From Sebastes aleutianus (taxonomy: Eukaryota; Chordata; Actinopteri; Perciformes; Sebastidae), in NCBI GenBank assembly GCA_916700875.1, contig CAKAKS010000187.1, positions 33,101 through 97,100 of the forward strand: a stretch of DNA of 64,000 bases, written 5' to 3'. The position numbers and the translations under genes were made by a program. The number at the start of each line of letters is the position of its first letter. The first letter of the stretch is position 1. Of the stretch, positions 22,808 through 34,395 are shown piece after piece. The notes below the pieces were generated by a model, which had not been told where the DNA came from, made no database searches, and worked only from the letters and a program-made list of their open reading frames with translations.

Positions 22808-23811
22808 TAGGGCTGCACAATTAAAGGAGCAGTGTGTAGGATCTGTCAGTATCTAGCAGTGAGGTTGAGATTGCAACCAACTGAAGGCTCTCCCGTGTGC
22901 CAAGCGTGTTGGAGAACTACGGTGGCCGACACGAAAACGCGAATAGCTCTCTCTAGAACCAGTTGTTGGAAGAGTAAATTATGTCATTTTGGAGCAGAGC
23001 CAGTGCTTAGACTGTGTGTGTACGTGGGGAGTGAATGATGAAGCAAGAGAGAGAGAGAGAGCGGCGACGGGAGCGAGTATTATTATCGACTCCAGCCCAA
23101 GCCGTTCTGTACTACTGTAGAAACACGGCGGTGCAACATGGCGGACTCTGTGGAGATAACCCGCTCCCTATGTAGATATAAACGTCTCATTCTAAGCAAA
23201 CAAAACACTAGTCTTATTTTCTAATGATTAAACAGTAAAGAAAACATACTTATTAATTTTATATTCCATTTCTGCCAATAGATCCCCCTTCATGTTACAC
23301 ACTGGTCCTTTAATCGAATATTAATCGCAATCACGATTTTGGCTTCCCACAATTAAATGATCAACTTATAATACAATCAAATGCATCCTAAACTAACAGC
23401 CAGCCACCAGGGGGCGATCGAGATGTTTTGGTTCACTTTAGAGCAGCTGTCATGCCGCGCACATCATACAGCGGCAGCCTGTGGAAAACTTTCCCGAATG
23501 TTGCGACTGCAGTCCAGAGTAGAAGAGTAATATACTGTTTATTACTCGTTCTGTTATACAACAGAGAGCAGACGGGCAAAACAAAAATGCACCGAATTCA
23601 GGCGAAGAAGAACCATATTTGAAGTCTTATTTTAATGCAAAAATGTGTACATTAGCAGGAATGTAGCACAACCTGGAAGTGAAAGCAGTGCTCTGTTTAT
23701 TTAAATTTTAAAGTGCAATAAAAATATTTTGTTACTAAAATAAATAATCGTGATCTCAATATTAATCAAAATAATCGTGATAGTCATTTTGGCCATAATC
23801 GTGCAGCCCTA
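22808..23811. mobile_element. hAT-like element (TAGGGCTGCACxATT ends) carrying a nested insertion
   Basis: TAGGGCTGCACAATT at the left end and AATCGTGCAGCCCTA at the right end are inverted repeats with one mismatch in 15. Subterminal AATCGCAATCACGATTTTGG and GATAGTCATTTTGGCC are typical of this teleost family. A second element occupies 22825-23309; removing it and one TTAA rejoins the host as CACAATTAATCGAATATTAA. The remaining 510 bp or so is non-coding. It lies just downstream of the transposase fossil, but nothing shows the two belonged to one element. Confidence 0.8.
22825..23309. mobile_element. TTAA-type TIR element nested in a hAT-like element
   Basis: The left end AGGAGCAGTGTGTAGGAT and the inverse of the right end (AGGACCAGTGTGTAACAT) match at 15 of 18 positions. 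TTAA is present on both sides (22821-22824 and 23310-23313), as for piggyBac-type insertion. A GA tract lies inside at about 23046-23062. No transposase is encoded; the 68-codon open frame at 22832-23038 is not credible. Confidence 0.82.
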
Positions 23812-26800
23812 TAATTCATATATTTCAAGCAAACGGCATGTTGATAATTAAATAAAATAGAATAAGATTCAAAATAAAAAATGTATATTGAATTGGTATT
23901 GTTATCAGTACATACTCATACTTGATCTGTCAGCAAAAAAACAATATTGAGAAATTTCTACTGTTATATCACAGGTGTAAGGGAGAGCTTTGGACAGAAG
24001 AACCTGCCGTTATGTTGAGCCACTACAGTTAGATAGGTCAGGTGTGCTAATTTACTGATCGGTTACAGATTACTGTCGGAAAAATACATGTTATTTAATG
24101 TATAATTATAGTATTTAATGTGTGATCAATGAGAGGGGTGGTCCCTTTTCCTGCCAGGGGTTTTTAGTAAAGGTCTAGAGAGCATAGCTTCAGCTAATGA
24201 GTCACACAGGACTGTGGACTAGTTTGAATTACTCGCAGTCACCTACTAATTATCATCAATGTCTCCGATATTCAATTATTGTCCTCAATACGTACTGCTA
24301 ATACGAACTAGAGAAAGAGATGTAATATAATGCATTAAGGAGAAGAATGCTAAAGGTGTAAAGAGAAATTAAAATAAAGGAAGGAAACATCCTCAGGAGG
24401 CCTTTTACAGATAAATGAAATACTTAGACCCAACTCCCCAGTGGCCTATACCATTTTATTTTATTTCTAGGGATATAATTAGACTTTTTTTTCTTTTCCA
24501 AAGCCTCTGTTTTTTATCTTTAATCTTTAATCAGTGCGGAGCAGCTTTATGTTAAGATGTAATATGCTGTGGTAATTCAGAGTTGCTTTGCATTATGAGG
24601 ACGCGAGCGTCGTGTATCAACAAGTGTAAATGCCTCACCACTGTTACCCTCTTAATCAAACTAATGCACTTATATATATGTTACAAAGCAGGTAGTACTG
24701 AAGTAGGAAAGCTTGTTTTAATTGGGCCAAGAGGTCTGAGCTGAGTCCCATCTGTGGTGTGGTAGGGACTTAATTATAAGCAAACATGGCTACCTATCGA
24801 TACACCACGAAACCGCAGCGAGGAAGAGGGTTAAGAATAATCTTGACGCCCCGCGGGTCATCGCGCACTGTAAACAACATGGATTTATCCAAAAAACAAG
24901 ACAGAGAAGAAACAGAACATAACAAGTTGTATGAAATCAATATGAGCCAAAGCAAGAATCAAAGCTGGAATAAGGGAAATCAGGCTAAATTGGACTTTTT
25001 GTTGTGCTTGGTCAAATATAGTGCAGCTGGAGATGAACCCCGGGAGAGAATGGCAATAACAGAGTAATACTTAAGGAGAGATCGTGGGTCCATATCTAGA
25101 CAAAGTCAATTCAGGTCCTTATGACCCTACACAGTGGACGAAGGCATAGATTTGAGGCGTACTCTCAGGTCCCTCTCATGAGCCCATGAAGCCATTTTAA
25201 AGTGGAGACGACCATGAGTGCTAAGCCAAACGGATTGAGAGAGAAATTCAATGTCTCAGTGTGTTGTTCGCCTCCAGTTGTGGTCCACAACATCTAGGGC
25301 TAGCTGCTTGGCTCATCTGTGATCTGCGCTTCCAGGCACTTGCATTAATTGAGCTCGTAATTGAATAGTTGTCTTCATTAGTTCCAGTCCCCTGCTTGCG
25401 AGTCTCGGTTACGGATTATTGGGGAAATGTTTTCCATCCTCTTGGAAAGCTTATAGGAGAACATTCTCGTCCTTCAGTGCTCGATCGTTGTGTTTTGTTA
25501 TGTCACTGATGAGAAACAACTGTCACTCATGGCTGACCAGTCACACAATGCGGTGTTCCCGTAGCAACCGTGGCTTTTTCGAGACACCAAAGAGATACAA
25601 AACAGCCACGAGGAAGCGGCTCGTTGAATGGAAACAATCGACTGGAGTCATTAATATTCTTGTGGAGATTCAGGCTGTAACACAAAAGCTTCACCTGCAG
25701 GAAGACTCTTCCAGCACAAATGCATCACCTCACTCAATCTCATCATGAAATCTCAATAATAACTCACAAGATTTAAAGTTAATACTTCAGATTTTTTAAT
25801 TCAACAACATGTTATGCTCATACTGCTTAGAGAGGCGTGAAAAAATATCCAAATATCTTGGAAGCATGGGCCAAGTTCTGGCGAGAAAATACCATCCCGT
25901 TTGATTGAGAAGGAAAAAACAGGTACACAAATAAACAGTATGCATAGAGACAGGCCAGACATCAGCACAGTGATGTGCTTGGGGTCGTGCAGCATGGTAG
26001 AGAAGATAAAGGGAAATTAAAGGAAAGGTCCCTGACCCTCTCCGATAGCTCTAAATGCCTTGCAATTTTCCACAGGAGACGAAAATCCTCCTCCACAAAT
26101 GAAGGGCTGCGTCTGACCTCTTCCAAGAGCGCAGGAAGTTTAAGCGAGGTTGACAAAAAAAAAAAAGAAAGACTCAAAGAGAGGCGAAATGGTAATTTGA
26201 CTTGCGAACAGACATTTCTAACCCCTTTAAGGTGCATTTTAATAAATCCTCGGCAATTTGCATCTCCCGCGCCCAGCCAATTATTATGGCATGCGTCAGA
26301 TTGAGGCAACATCTATAGAAAGTGTGACACTGTCAAACGGGCAAAACAAAATGAAGCCTAAAAAGGTGGCGTCACGGCAAGCGGGCCCCGGCTCTCACGC
26401 AAAGACTTAAGGAGAGTTGTTCCCCTCATTAGAGCATCATTTGGCAATAATTATCTTTAAGTGCTCTCAAACATCTTGGAGAGGTGAAACAAACTGTGCA
26501 GAGCTCCAAGAAAAATGATGACGGGTAACTAGAAAAGAGCTACAAAAGTGCTCGTCAGACATGCAGTGCATTGACTGTCAGAGCAAATCAACATCGCCGC
26601 GGCGCCGGTGCTGAATGACATATTAAACAAATTTAATCAAATGAAATTTAGGTGCAATTTGGGTGGGAGTGGGGCTGGTGATCTAGCCACACTTTAACTA
26701 TCTTTCACAGTCTGCCACAGACACCTCCCATATGTCTACCTTGGAGCACAGACACCTTTCTCCTCTCACCAAAACGGATTCGCCCATTTCCTCGTACCTA

Positions 26801-27188
26801 ACAGCTTCGCAAATAGGAAGTGACTCCGCCGCCCTGGAACAAACAATGCCCGAAAGCATCAAAAATTGATTTTATATGAATATTCAACAAGGGAGCATAA
26901 GAAACTGAATTCCTCATTTTCACCTTCCTTCCTTTCCACCATTGCAGCTTTTTCTCGAACTGCATAATTAATGTGTGAACAGCAACGTGTGAATTTGTTT
27001 GTGTTGCAAAATAAAGAATGGTGGAAATTTATAAAAAGAAGACAGCTCCATTCCTTTGTACTCTTAAGAAGAACATTAGGGTAATCAGAGAGGGAGGAGG
27101 TGGATTTGTAATCCATTGTGGCTGAAATTACAGTATATATATACATATATATTTATGTAATTCCTTCATTTATTAATTTGTAATTGCA
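23812..27188. other. Non-coding; largest run of conserved-looking DNA
   Basis: From about 24700 to 26850 there are no recognised repeats except short A runs. The DNA has even composition with many ATTA/TAAT words, for example TTAATTATAAG at 24769 and CAATAATTATCTTTAAG at 26444. Two open frames are of note: 93 codons at 24786-25067, whose ATG is in a good context (AACATGGCT), and 109 codons at 25419-25748. Neither resembles a known protein and neither has a supporting splice structure that I can see. I read the block as regulatory or unconstrained non-coding DNA. Confidence 0.3.
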
Positions 27189-27278
27189 GAAAACTACAAA
27201 CTCGCTTCTGCCTTCTCTGATTGGTGTTGTGTTGGTAGTAGCTGTGATTTTGTTAATAAATTCCCACTATTCTATACT
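27189..27278. repeat. Imperfect 90-bp direct repeat, left copy
   Basis: Starts GAAAACTACAAAC and includes CCTTCTCTGATTGG and AAATTCCCACTATTCT. It matches 28079-28168 with about 12 mismatches counted by eye. Confidence 0.85.
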
Positions 27279-27296
27279 TTGTAAAAAAAAAAAAAC

Positions 27297-28074
27297 TAGG
27301 ACTGTCAATCGATATAATATAATATATTATGACTTTATTACGGCTGTCAATCGATAAAAAAAATTTAATCGTGATTAATCACATGAGTGTTCACAGTTAA
27401 TTGTGGTTAACTGCAAATTAATCGCATATTTTTTATCTGTTCAAAATGTACCTTAAAGGGAGATTTGTCAAGTATTTAATACTCTTATCAACATGGGAGT
27501 GGGCAAATATGCTGCTTTATGCAAATGTATGTATATATTTATTATTGGAAATCAATTAACAACACAAAACAATGACAAAGATTGTCCAGAAACCCTCACA
27601 GGTACTGCATTTAGCATAAAAACATGGCAAACTCAAGCCAGGCAACAACAGCTGTCAGTATGTCAGTGTGACTTGACTATGACTTGCCCCAAACTGCATG
27701 TGATTATCATGAAGTAGGCATGTCTGTAAAGGAGAGACTCGTGGGTACCCATAGAACCCATTTTCATTCACATATCTTGAGGTCAGAGGTCAAGGGACCC
27801 CTTTGAAAATGGTCATGCCAAGTTTGAAAATGACAATGCCAGTTTTTCCTCGCCAAAATCTAGCGCAAGGTTGGAGCGTTATTTAGCGGCTTTCACGACA
27901 AGCTAGTATGACATGGCTGGTATCAATGGATTCTTTAGGTTTTCTAGTTTCTAGTTTCTAGTTGAGCGTGCTACAACCTCCAAAAGATCAATTGTGTTAA
28001 TTTGTTAAAGAAATTAGTGGCGTTAAAACAAATTAACCTGAACGCGTTATTATCACGTTCATTTTGACAGCCCT
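27297..28074. mobile_element. hAT-like element (GGCTGTCAATCGAT type), copy 1, with doubled left end
   Basis: TAGGACTGTCAATCGAT at 27297 is followed 44 bp later by CGGCTGTCAATCGAT at 27341, so the left terminus appears twice. The body continues with AATTTAATCGTGATTAATC and matches copies 2 and 3 (29960-30650, 31200-31712) over long blocks such as CCAGAAACCCTCACAGG and GAGACTCGTGGGTACCC. The right end is TTTTGACAGCCCT. It is non-coding; the 74-codon frame inside (27493-27717) is broken in the other copies. Confidence 0.8.
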
Positions 28075-28078
28075 GGGT

Positions 28079-28168
28079 GAAAACTACAAACACACTTCTT
28101 CCTTCTCTGATTGGCAGCGTGTTGATATTAGCTGTGATTTTGTTCATAAATTCCCACTATTCTTTATT
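28079..28168. repeat. Imperfect 90-bp direct repeat, right copy
   Basis: The right partner of 27189-27278, starting GAAAACTACAAAC five bases after the mobile element ends and diverging after CCCACTATTCT. Confidence 0.85.
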
Positions 28169-28350
28169 CTATATTATTCTACATTTAGATGCATACATAA
28201 TATATCTTTATTTTTCCCAAACAGTAGCTTTACTTTTCATATCACTGGCAAAAATAAAGTTAGAGCCTGAATGTTTAGTAAATGCCTGACATTACCTCCA
28301 TCCCTTGTTTTGTCAGGCTCAGCACGTATAGTGTGACGTAGGCTCGGCAA

Positions 28351-28373
28351 GACACGCAGCACACACACACGCA

Positions 28374-28405
<32 letters not shown>
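28351..28405. repeat. Interrupted (CA)n microsatellite
   Basis: CA tracts separated by a short GCAGCG interruption; the last run, from about 28377, is the longest. Confidence 0.93.
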
Positions 28406-28407
<2 letters not shown>

Positions 28408-28851
28408 TGTCCACCCACCAACATTATCTCCCCTGCTTGTTAATGGGGACAGCTCACACAAACGCCCTAGCAGGAGTGAAAAATCTCCAGCCCCTTGCTC
28501 AGATTTGTTCCCCTGACATCAATCGTTGATCCTGTAATTTTTCCCACCTTTCGGGGTTTTCGCCCCAGTCGTTGATGTGCTTTTAAAATGTATGTGTGCC
28601 ATTTGCCTTGGAGTATACGATTGGGTATACACACATAAAACAGAGGAGGAAACCGGGTGGTAGTGAGGGGTTTTGCAAGCTAAAGGGATTTTTTTTTTCC
28701 AAAGGTACACAGATACCCTGAGGAATAGATTTACTGGCCTAGAATCGTCTGTCAAGATGTGATACATTCAGAAGTTTTGCAGAGATGAATCTGGACAAAT
28801 TAATGCATTTGTGATTCCTTCCCATATGTGTGTGTGTGGGGGGAGGGGGGG

Positions 28852-28852
<1 letters not shown>

Positions 28853-28908
<56 letters not shown>
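28853..28908. repeat. Long uninterrupted (TG)n microsatellite
   Basis: About 28 pure TG units, the longest dinucleotide tract in the window, preceded by G-rich DNA (28838-28851). Confidence 0.97.
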
Positions 28909-28914
<6 letters not shown>

Positions 28915-29027
28915 GGGAGGAGGGAAGTAGAGGGAGTTAGTATGCTGAAGGTAAGTCAGTGGGCCGGCAGGTAAGTAGGAGACAGAGCGGAGTAATCAGG
29001 CTGCCCACAGCCCAGTGGCACAGAAAT

Positions 29028-29055
29028 CACACACACAGACACACACACACACACA
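29028..29055. repeat. (CA)n microsatellite
   Basis: CA repeats with one GA interruption. Confidence 0.9.
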
Positions 29056-29959
29056 GCCCTCCAATCGTTCATTTTCCTAATGATCCGCACAGCAGCAGGA
29101 GGCAGGAAGCCATGTTGACTGGGAGACCTCTGCCTTAACCCTCACTCAGAGCAGCATTGCTAATGATACTGTGTCAGTCGTACTCTGTTGAGTGTGTTTG
29201 TCAGTTTGTAAACTTCTATTTTGTTATTTGAAAGATAAGCAGAAACTTTAAACTACCTTTAACTCAAAGTCAGACACCAAATATTCACCTCTTATCTATT
29301 TGGTTTTGCTAGAACTCTTTTCATTTGAAAATAAAACCTCAAACTAAACATGTTAAATGGTGTACCAATCTACCATACAACCAATTAAAACCCTGTTAAC
29401 CTTGAGCACCAGGAGCTCCCTGTAAGTCTAATACCACATATACCCTATATGATCCTCATCCCCACCTTCTCGCTCCTCTCAGCTGACCACAAATTCTCTG
29501 TAAATATTTCTGGGATGCGTTAAAAAAAAAAAAAAAAAAACTTTCACCAACGCGTTTAGGCAAATATCAGGGCGGCCGCGGAGGCGAGGTGGCCCTGGGT
29601 GGCCATTAGGATGCAGCGAGCAGCGTTTCCATGCAGACACCATCTCCACATGGAAAGGTCACCTCCCTCCCTTCGCGGGTAAATACGCAGACGTATACAA
29701 ATGCGGTTGCGTGCTGAAATGGCTCACCTTAAGAAGGCATTAGGCTCTCTTCCACTGAACTTTACATCCCTCTCTTCCATTATCTTAACCAATGGCATTT
29801 CAACCTCTTCCAAAGTAGTGGACTGCTCCCAAACTAAGCAAAGCCATTAAGTCTGCTTCTTCAAAAACCAAGAGTGATTCTCATTTAGCTGAAGTGAAGC
29901 GAATTGAAGCAAAAAAAATTTAAATAGTTAAACTGGTTTATGGTAATATGATTTTATTA

Positions 29960-30650
29960 CGGCTGTCAATCGATTACAAAATTTAATCATGATTAATCGC
30001 ACGAGTGTCCATAGTTAATTGTGGTTAATCGCAAATTATTACATTTTTTATCTTTTCAAAATGTACTTTAAAAGGGAGATTTGTCAAGTATTTAATACTC
30101 TTAACATGGTAGTGGGCAAATATGCTTGCTTTATGAAAATGTATGTATATATTTATTATTAAAAATCAATTAACAACACAAACAATGACAAATATTGTCC
30201 AGAAACCCTCACAGGTACTGCATTTAGCATAAAAAATATGCTCAAATCATAACATGGCAAACTGCAGCCCAACAGGCAACAACAGCTGTCAGTGTGTCAG
30301 TGTGCTGACTTGACTATGACTTGCCTCCAAACTGCATGTGATTATCATAAAGTGGGCATGTCTGTAAAGGAGAGACTCGTGGGTACCCATAGAACCCATT
30401 TTCATTCACATATCTTGAGGTCAGAGGTCAAGGGACCCCTTTGAAAATGGTCATGCCAGTTTTTCCTCGCCTAAGTTTCATTCCTTCGCGACAAGTATGG
30501 CATGGTTGGTACCAATGGATTCCTTAGGTTTCCTAATTTCATATATTTACTCTATCTGTCAAACTGAGCAAACTACATCCTAAAAACCGCAACTTGCATT
30601 AATACGTTAAAGAAATTAGTGGCGCTAAAACAAAAACTTTCACAGCCCTA
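29960..30650. mobile_element. hAT-like element (GGCTGTCAATCGAT type), copy 2
   Basis: The left end is CGGCTGTCAATCGATTAC and the right end CTTTCACAGCCCTA. It aligns with copy 1 along most of its length. The 15 bases before the left end (TATGATTTTATTA) are also shared with copy 1 (TATGACTTTATTA), so the repeated unit may begin slightly further left. Confidence 0.82.
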
Positions 30651-31199
30651 GATCTTATGATTGCCATTGTTGTATAAGTTCTCCACTACAACATCAATTT
30701 GGAAACATCAAATGTCTATTGAAGTACACAGTGTCTGCTAAGCTGTCTGTTGTTATCATTATGAAACAGCAGAGCAATAGGGAGTGACGCTGATTGAACA
30801 ACAGTTCATCCTGTTCGACTTGAGATGTGACTCAGTGCTGCTCTCTGTGCGTTTCCCCCGGTTGAGTCCTGTGTGCTGTAGGTTCACTATAAGGCCTTTA
30901 GCACCCAACCTGCCTACTGGGCCCTGCTAGCCTCACTGCTGTCAAGTCACATCTAGCCAGGAGACTAACCCATACTGTCAGTGCCCCGCGTCCACTACCA
31001 ACACACCTGAGCTGGGGCACGCCTTCTACTCCAGCCCGAGGCACGCCGGGCCTCCAGTCAGCACTGACTGGTGTGCAAAGGTGCGGGAGGGTTAGGTCAT
31101 ACTACAGGAAGCTTTGTTTTAGAAATGATGGGTTTGGCAGAGGGAGTGAAATATTTTAAACAAGGGTTTGGCATCTCTTCCAATACTGATGTGTTTCTG
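30651..31199. other. Non-coding spacer
   Basis: Separates copies 2 and 3 of the GGCTGTCAATCGAT family. The sequence is mixed and unique-looking, with no gene. Confidence 0.4.
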
Positions 31200-31712
31200 T
31201 TACTCTTATCAACATGGGAGTGGACAAATATACTTGCTTTATGCAAATGTATGTATATATTTATTATTAAAAATCAATTAACAACACAAAACAATGACAA
31301 ATATTGTCCAGAAACCCTCACAGGTACTGCATTTAGCATAAAAATATGCTAAAATCATAACATGGCAAACTCAAGCCTAACAGGCAACAACAGCTGTCAG
31401 TGTGTCAGTGTGCTGACTTGACTATGACTTGCCTCAAATTGCATGTGATTATCACAAAGTGGGCATGTCTCTAGAGGGGAGACTCGTGGGTAGCCATAGA
31501 ACCCATTTTCATTCACATATCTTGAGGTCAAAGGTCAGGTTCCTTTGGTTTCCTTTGATGCCAGTATCTTCACTTTAGCTTTAACGGAGCCCGCTACAAC
31601 ATCCAAAAGGTCAAAAAACGGCCGGCCGGATTTTGAAGAGGTTGATTTAAAAGAACAAGTTGCGTTAATGCGTTAAAGAAATTAGTGGCGTTAAAACAAA
31701 TTTGCAGTCCTA
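31200..31712. mobile_element. hAT-like element (GGCTGTCAATCGAT type), copy 3, left-truncated
   Basis: The copy begins abruptly at TTACTCTTATCAACATGGGAG, the internal point equivalent to about 27480 in copy 1. It runs to TTTGCAGTCCTA at the right end. Internal blocks (CCAGAAACCCTCACAGG, AAAGAAATTAGTGGCGTTAAA) match the other copies. Confidence 0.8.
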
Positions 31713-33488
31713 CCTATATCAAATGCTGGATCCTGACATACTGTAGTTCACTTATTCAGTTACACCTATTTTTATTTATTCTCTATATCCAACGCTCAAC
31801 TCCTGAGGTTTTCTTCTACACTGAGAATTTTTTACCTTGAGTTCTCATTCCTGTGTGTTTGTCTTCTACTTTCATCCATTGTCTGCCCCCCTTTTCCCCC
31901 TTTGTTTCTGGTCTTTCCATTTTTTCCCTTTTGTTGTCTCGACCTCGCCATCTCTTCCCGTCCCAGGGGATGGCCATCTTACCCCTGGCACCAGATCCCA
32001 GCGGACGCACGGAAGCCCCGCCGATGCTGCGCTAGCAGCTCTGCAGTTAGCTTCTCGTGCTGTGCCGAGCCTTGTTCCCGTGGTGCTCCCTCCCAAAGGG
32101 AATTCCCACCAGAGACAATGGGCAGCTTACCAGGGTAAACAACAGCCTCCTCCATGCCAGTGTGCCACAAAAGGCACAGACAGCGAAAGGGGAAGAAGAA
32201 GTGCAAATATAGTACAATACTGCATGGTAGCAGAAAAAACAGCCACAATACCCAGAGCCAAGTCAGACGCATCGCTCTCAGTGCTTTAGACATTTAGAAT
32301 CAATGGCAACACAATCACACTCACAATATGTAATTGTGGCTCCAGCTGCCTCTTTGATTTAGTCAAACAATTGCTTTAGTTTGCAGGGAAAATCTATAAG
32401 AACTAATTTTCAGTATCACCAATAGGAAGAAAAAAAAGTCTCATCAAGAAAATGCAATGAATCATGGCGCAGTCGGAACCCAAGTGCAGTGAAAGAAGTA
32501 AGCCTGTCTGATGTCACGATTATGTCAATGCGTGTGTGAGAGAGCTTGATATGAAAGGATGGTTTTGTCTTGAAATTCATATCCACTTACTGCCAGGGCA
32601 GGCCTGTATACCTCTCCAAGTAATGGCTGTTTACAATATAAAAGAAGAGGAAAAATAGCCACTTTTCCTGCTCAGACATGAAATCCTCTTATGAAATTAG
32701 GCTGATAAAAGGGCCTTGTGACGTCGGCCATTTTTCCAACCTTGCCTCTGAGCATTATTAATGGCATCCTTGTGGCATGTCATTTTTCTACATCTCCAAC
32801 TCGCTTCCTAACAACAACAGCAGAGGGCTGGGCCCGCTAGGCGCTTTGTCAGAACAACAGTGGAGTCACCGTGCAGCCCTGTCAAGTTCCCCGAAGCGGG
32901 TACAACCTGGGAAGAGCCACAAAACACACTTTGCTGTGTGCATAAGAGCCAAGGGTTAATTTTTGTTGGTTCCTGGTTGCCTTCAGAGGGGGAAGAGTGG
33001 AAAAATGAAGCGGCGTTGAAACAAATAGCAGCGTCGGGAGAGACGTGTGGCCTTCGCTTAAACAGAGCCATAAATCAGCGGACTGACATGGAGAGAGGGA
33101 GGGAGGGAGAGAGAGAGAAAGAGAGAGAGAGAGGAAGAGAGAGCAAAACCAAAAGTGAGACAACAACAGCATAACATTACCAATGTTTAGCCCCAACAAC
33201 CTCCAGGATTAACTCTTCCTACTTCTTTTATACTGTATATATTTTCTTTCTTTCCTTTCATGTTCTTAATACAGTGTGCATGTCTCACTTTATCTTTCCA
33301 AGAGTGTGGTCACATGCAGTTGCAGCCCCTCATTCACGAGGCCATGTTGACCCCTTACCCTTTACCTTTATTTATTCAAACATCCAGTATACCTGCAGCA
33401 TTATGTTTGAGATGATCATGGGACATGTTTTACAGAGAAGAGAAGCAGAACAAAAACTGCCAATGGTTAAATCTCAATGCCTCGTACT
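31713..33488. other. Non-coding
   Basis: Several overlapping open frames of 60-150 codons lie at 31816-32293 on both strands. None shows a recognisable domain, and both strands are open together, which suits chance in GC-rich DNA. A GA tract lies at 33091-33148. Confidence 0.4.
33091..33148. repeat. GA-rich purine tract
   Basis: Runs of GAGAGAGA with AGGGAGGG interruptions on the plus strand. Confidence 0.9.
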
Positions 33489-34395
33489 AGGGGTGGGAAA
33501 AAAATCAATTCACCTTTGTATCGCGATTTTCTTTTTTTTAATGGTTTTGAAATATATTTTTTAATGCCAGAATCGATATATTTGCTTAATTTGAGTCTAT
33601 ACGGAGGTAGAAGGAAGCTACCGCTTTTTATTGTAGTCAGAGTAACGTGATGTAATATCCGATCCGTATCCATCACCAAAACAAACCGCAGCCGGCCGCA
33701 GTGAGCCGAAACGACAAAGCAGAAAATGTCGGAGGGTCGGCGTGGATACGACCTGCGCCCTCACATGTGGTACAAAGTGATAAACACTATACATACAGTA
33801 AAGTATGGAAACACTTTGGGTTTCACACATTGCCGGCGCTACAACTGTAGCACACCCATATACTGACATTCATGTTAAATGCATTTAAATGGACCAAATC
33901 CAGCTGACACTGAGCTGACGTCGAGAGCTCAGAGCTATAGCGACGTACTTGGAGAAGTTAGAGGAAGTTTACACATGTGACTACGTCCAGTTTTCAAAAT
34001 AAGGTGTTAACAAAAGGAACCGTGCAGTATATACAAAATACATATATGGAAATAAAACTGGATTATATTCACCAGTAGTTTAAAACAGTATACATCCCTA
34101 TAAATTAAAAGAAAATACCACTAATTTGTGAGCGAAATGTCTTAATAAATAATGCTTGACAATGACTGATATATATGACTTTAGGACATCTCTGACTACA
34201 TACATGCTGAAACATTTTTACTGTATTAATTTAGATACTTTCCTAAGTAAAGGTACCTAGAAGTGTATGATTAAATGTTTTCCCATGGTCTAGTGTTAAT
34301 AAAGTTAACAAAAATCGTAATAAATCATAATATCGAATCGGAGTATTTGTAGAATCGCAATACTTAAAAATCGCAATACAAATCAAAACATCATA
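33489..34395 (-). mobile_element. hAT-like non-autonomous element, copy 2 (inverse of 883-1722)
   Basis: TAGGGGTGGGAAAAAAATCAATT at the left corresponds to the inverse of the right end of copy 1. Internal blocks such as CCCATGGTCTAGTGTTAA (about 34281) and CCATCACCAAAACAAACCGCAG (about 33670) are the inverse of matching blocks in copy 1. The far end (about 34395) has lost the expected GTCCCAGTCCTA terminus. It is non-coding. Confidence 0.75.

Larger units (their letters stand above)
28406..29942. other. Non-coding with microsatellites
   Basis: Besides the listed CA/GT tracts, an A19 run lies at 29522-29540. The stretch 29560-29900 is repeat-poor and carries a NotI-like GCGGCCGC at 29573. No gene is visible. 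Confidence 0.4.

Noticed and set aside
32860..33199. Overlapping 104-105-codon frames on both strands
   Set aside because: Half of each is the translated GA/CT tract (Arg-Glu or Leu-Ser runs) and the remainder has no domain.
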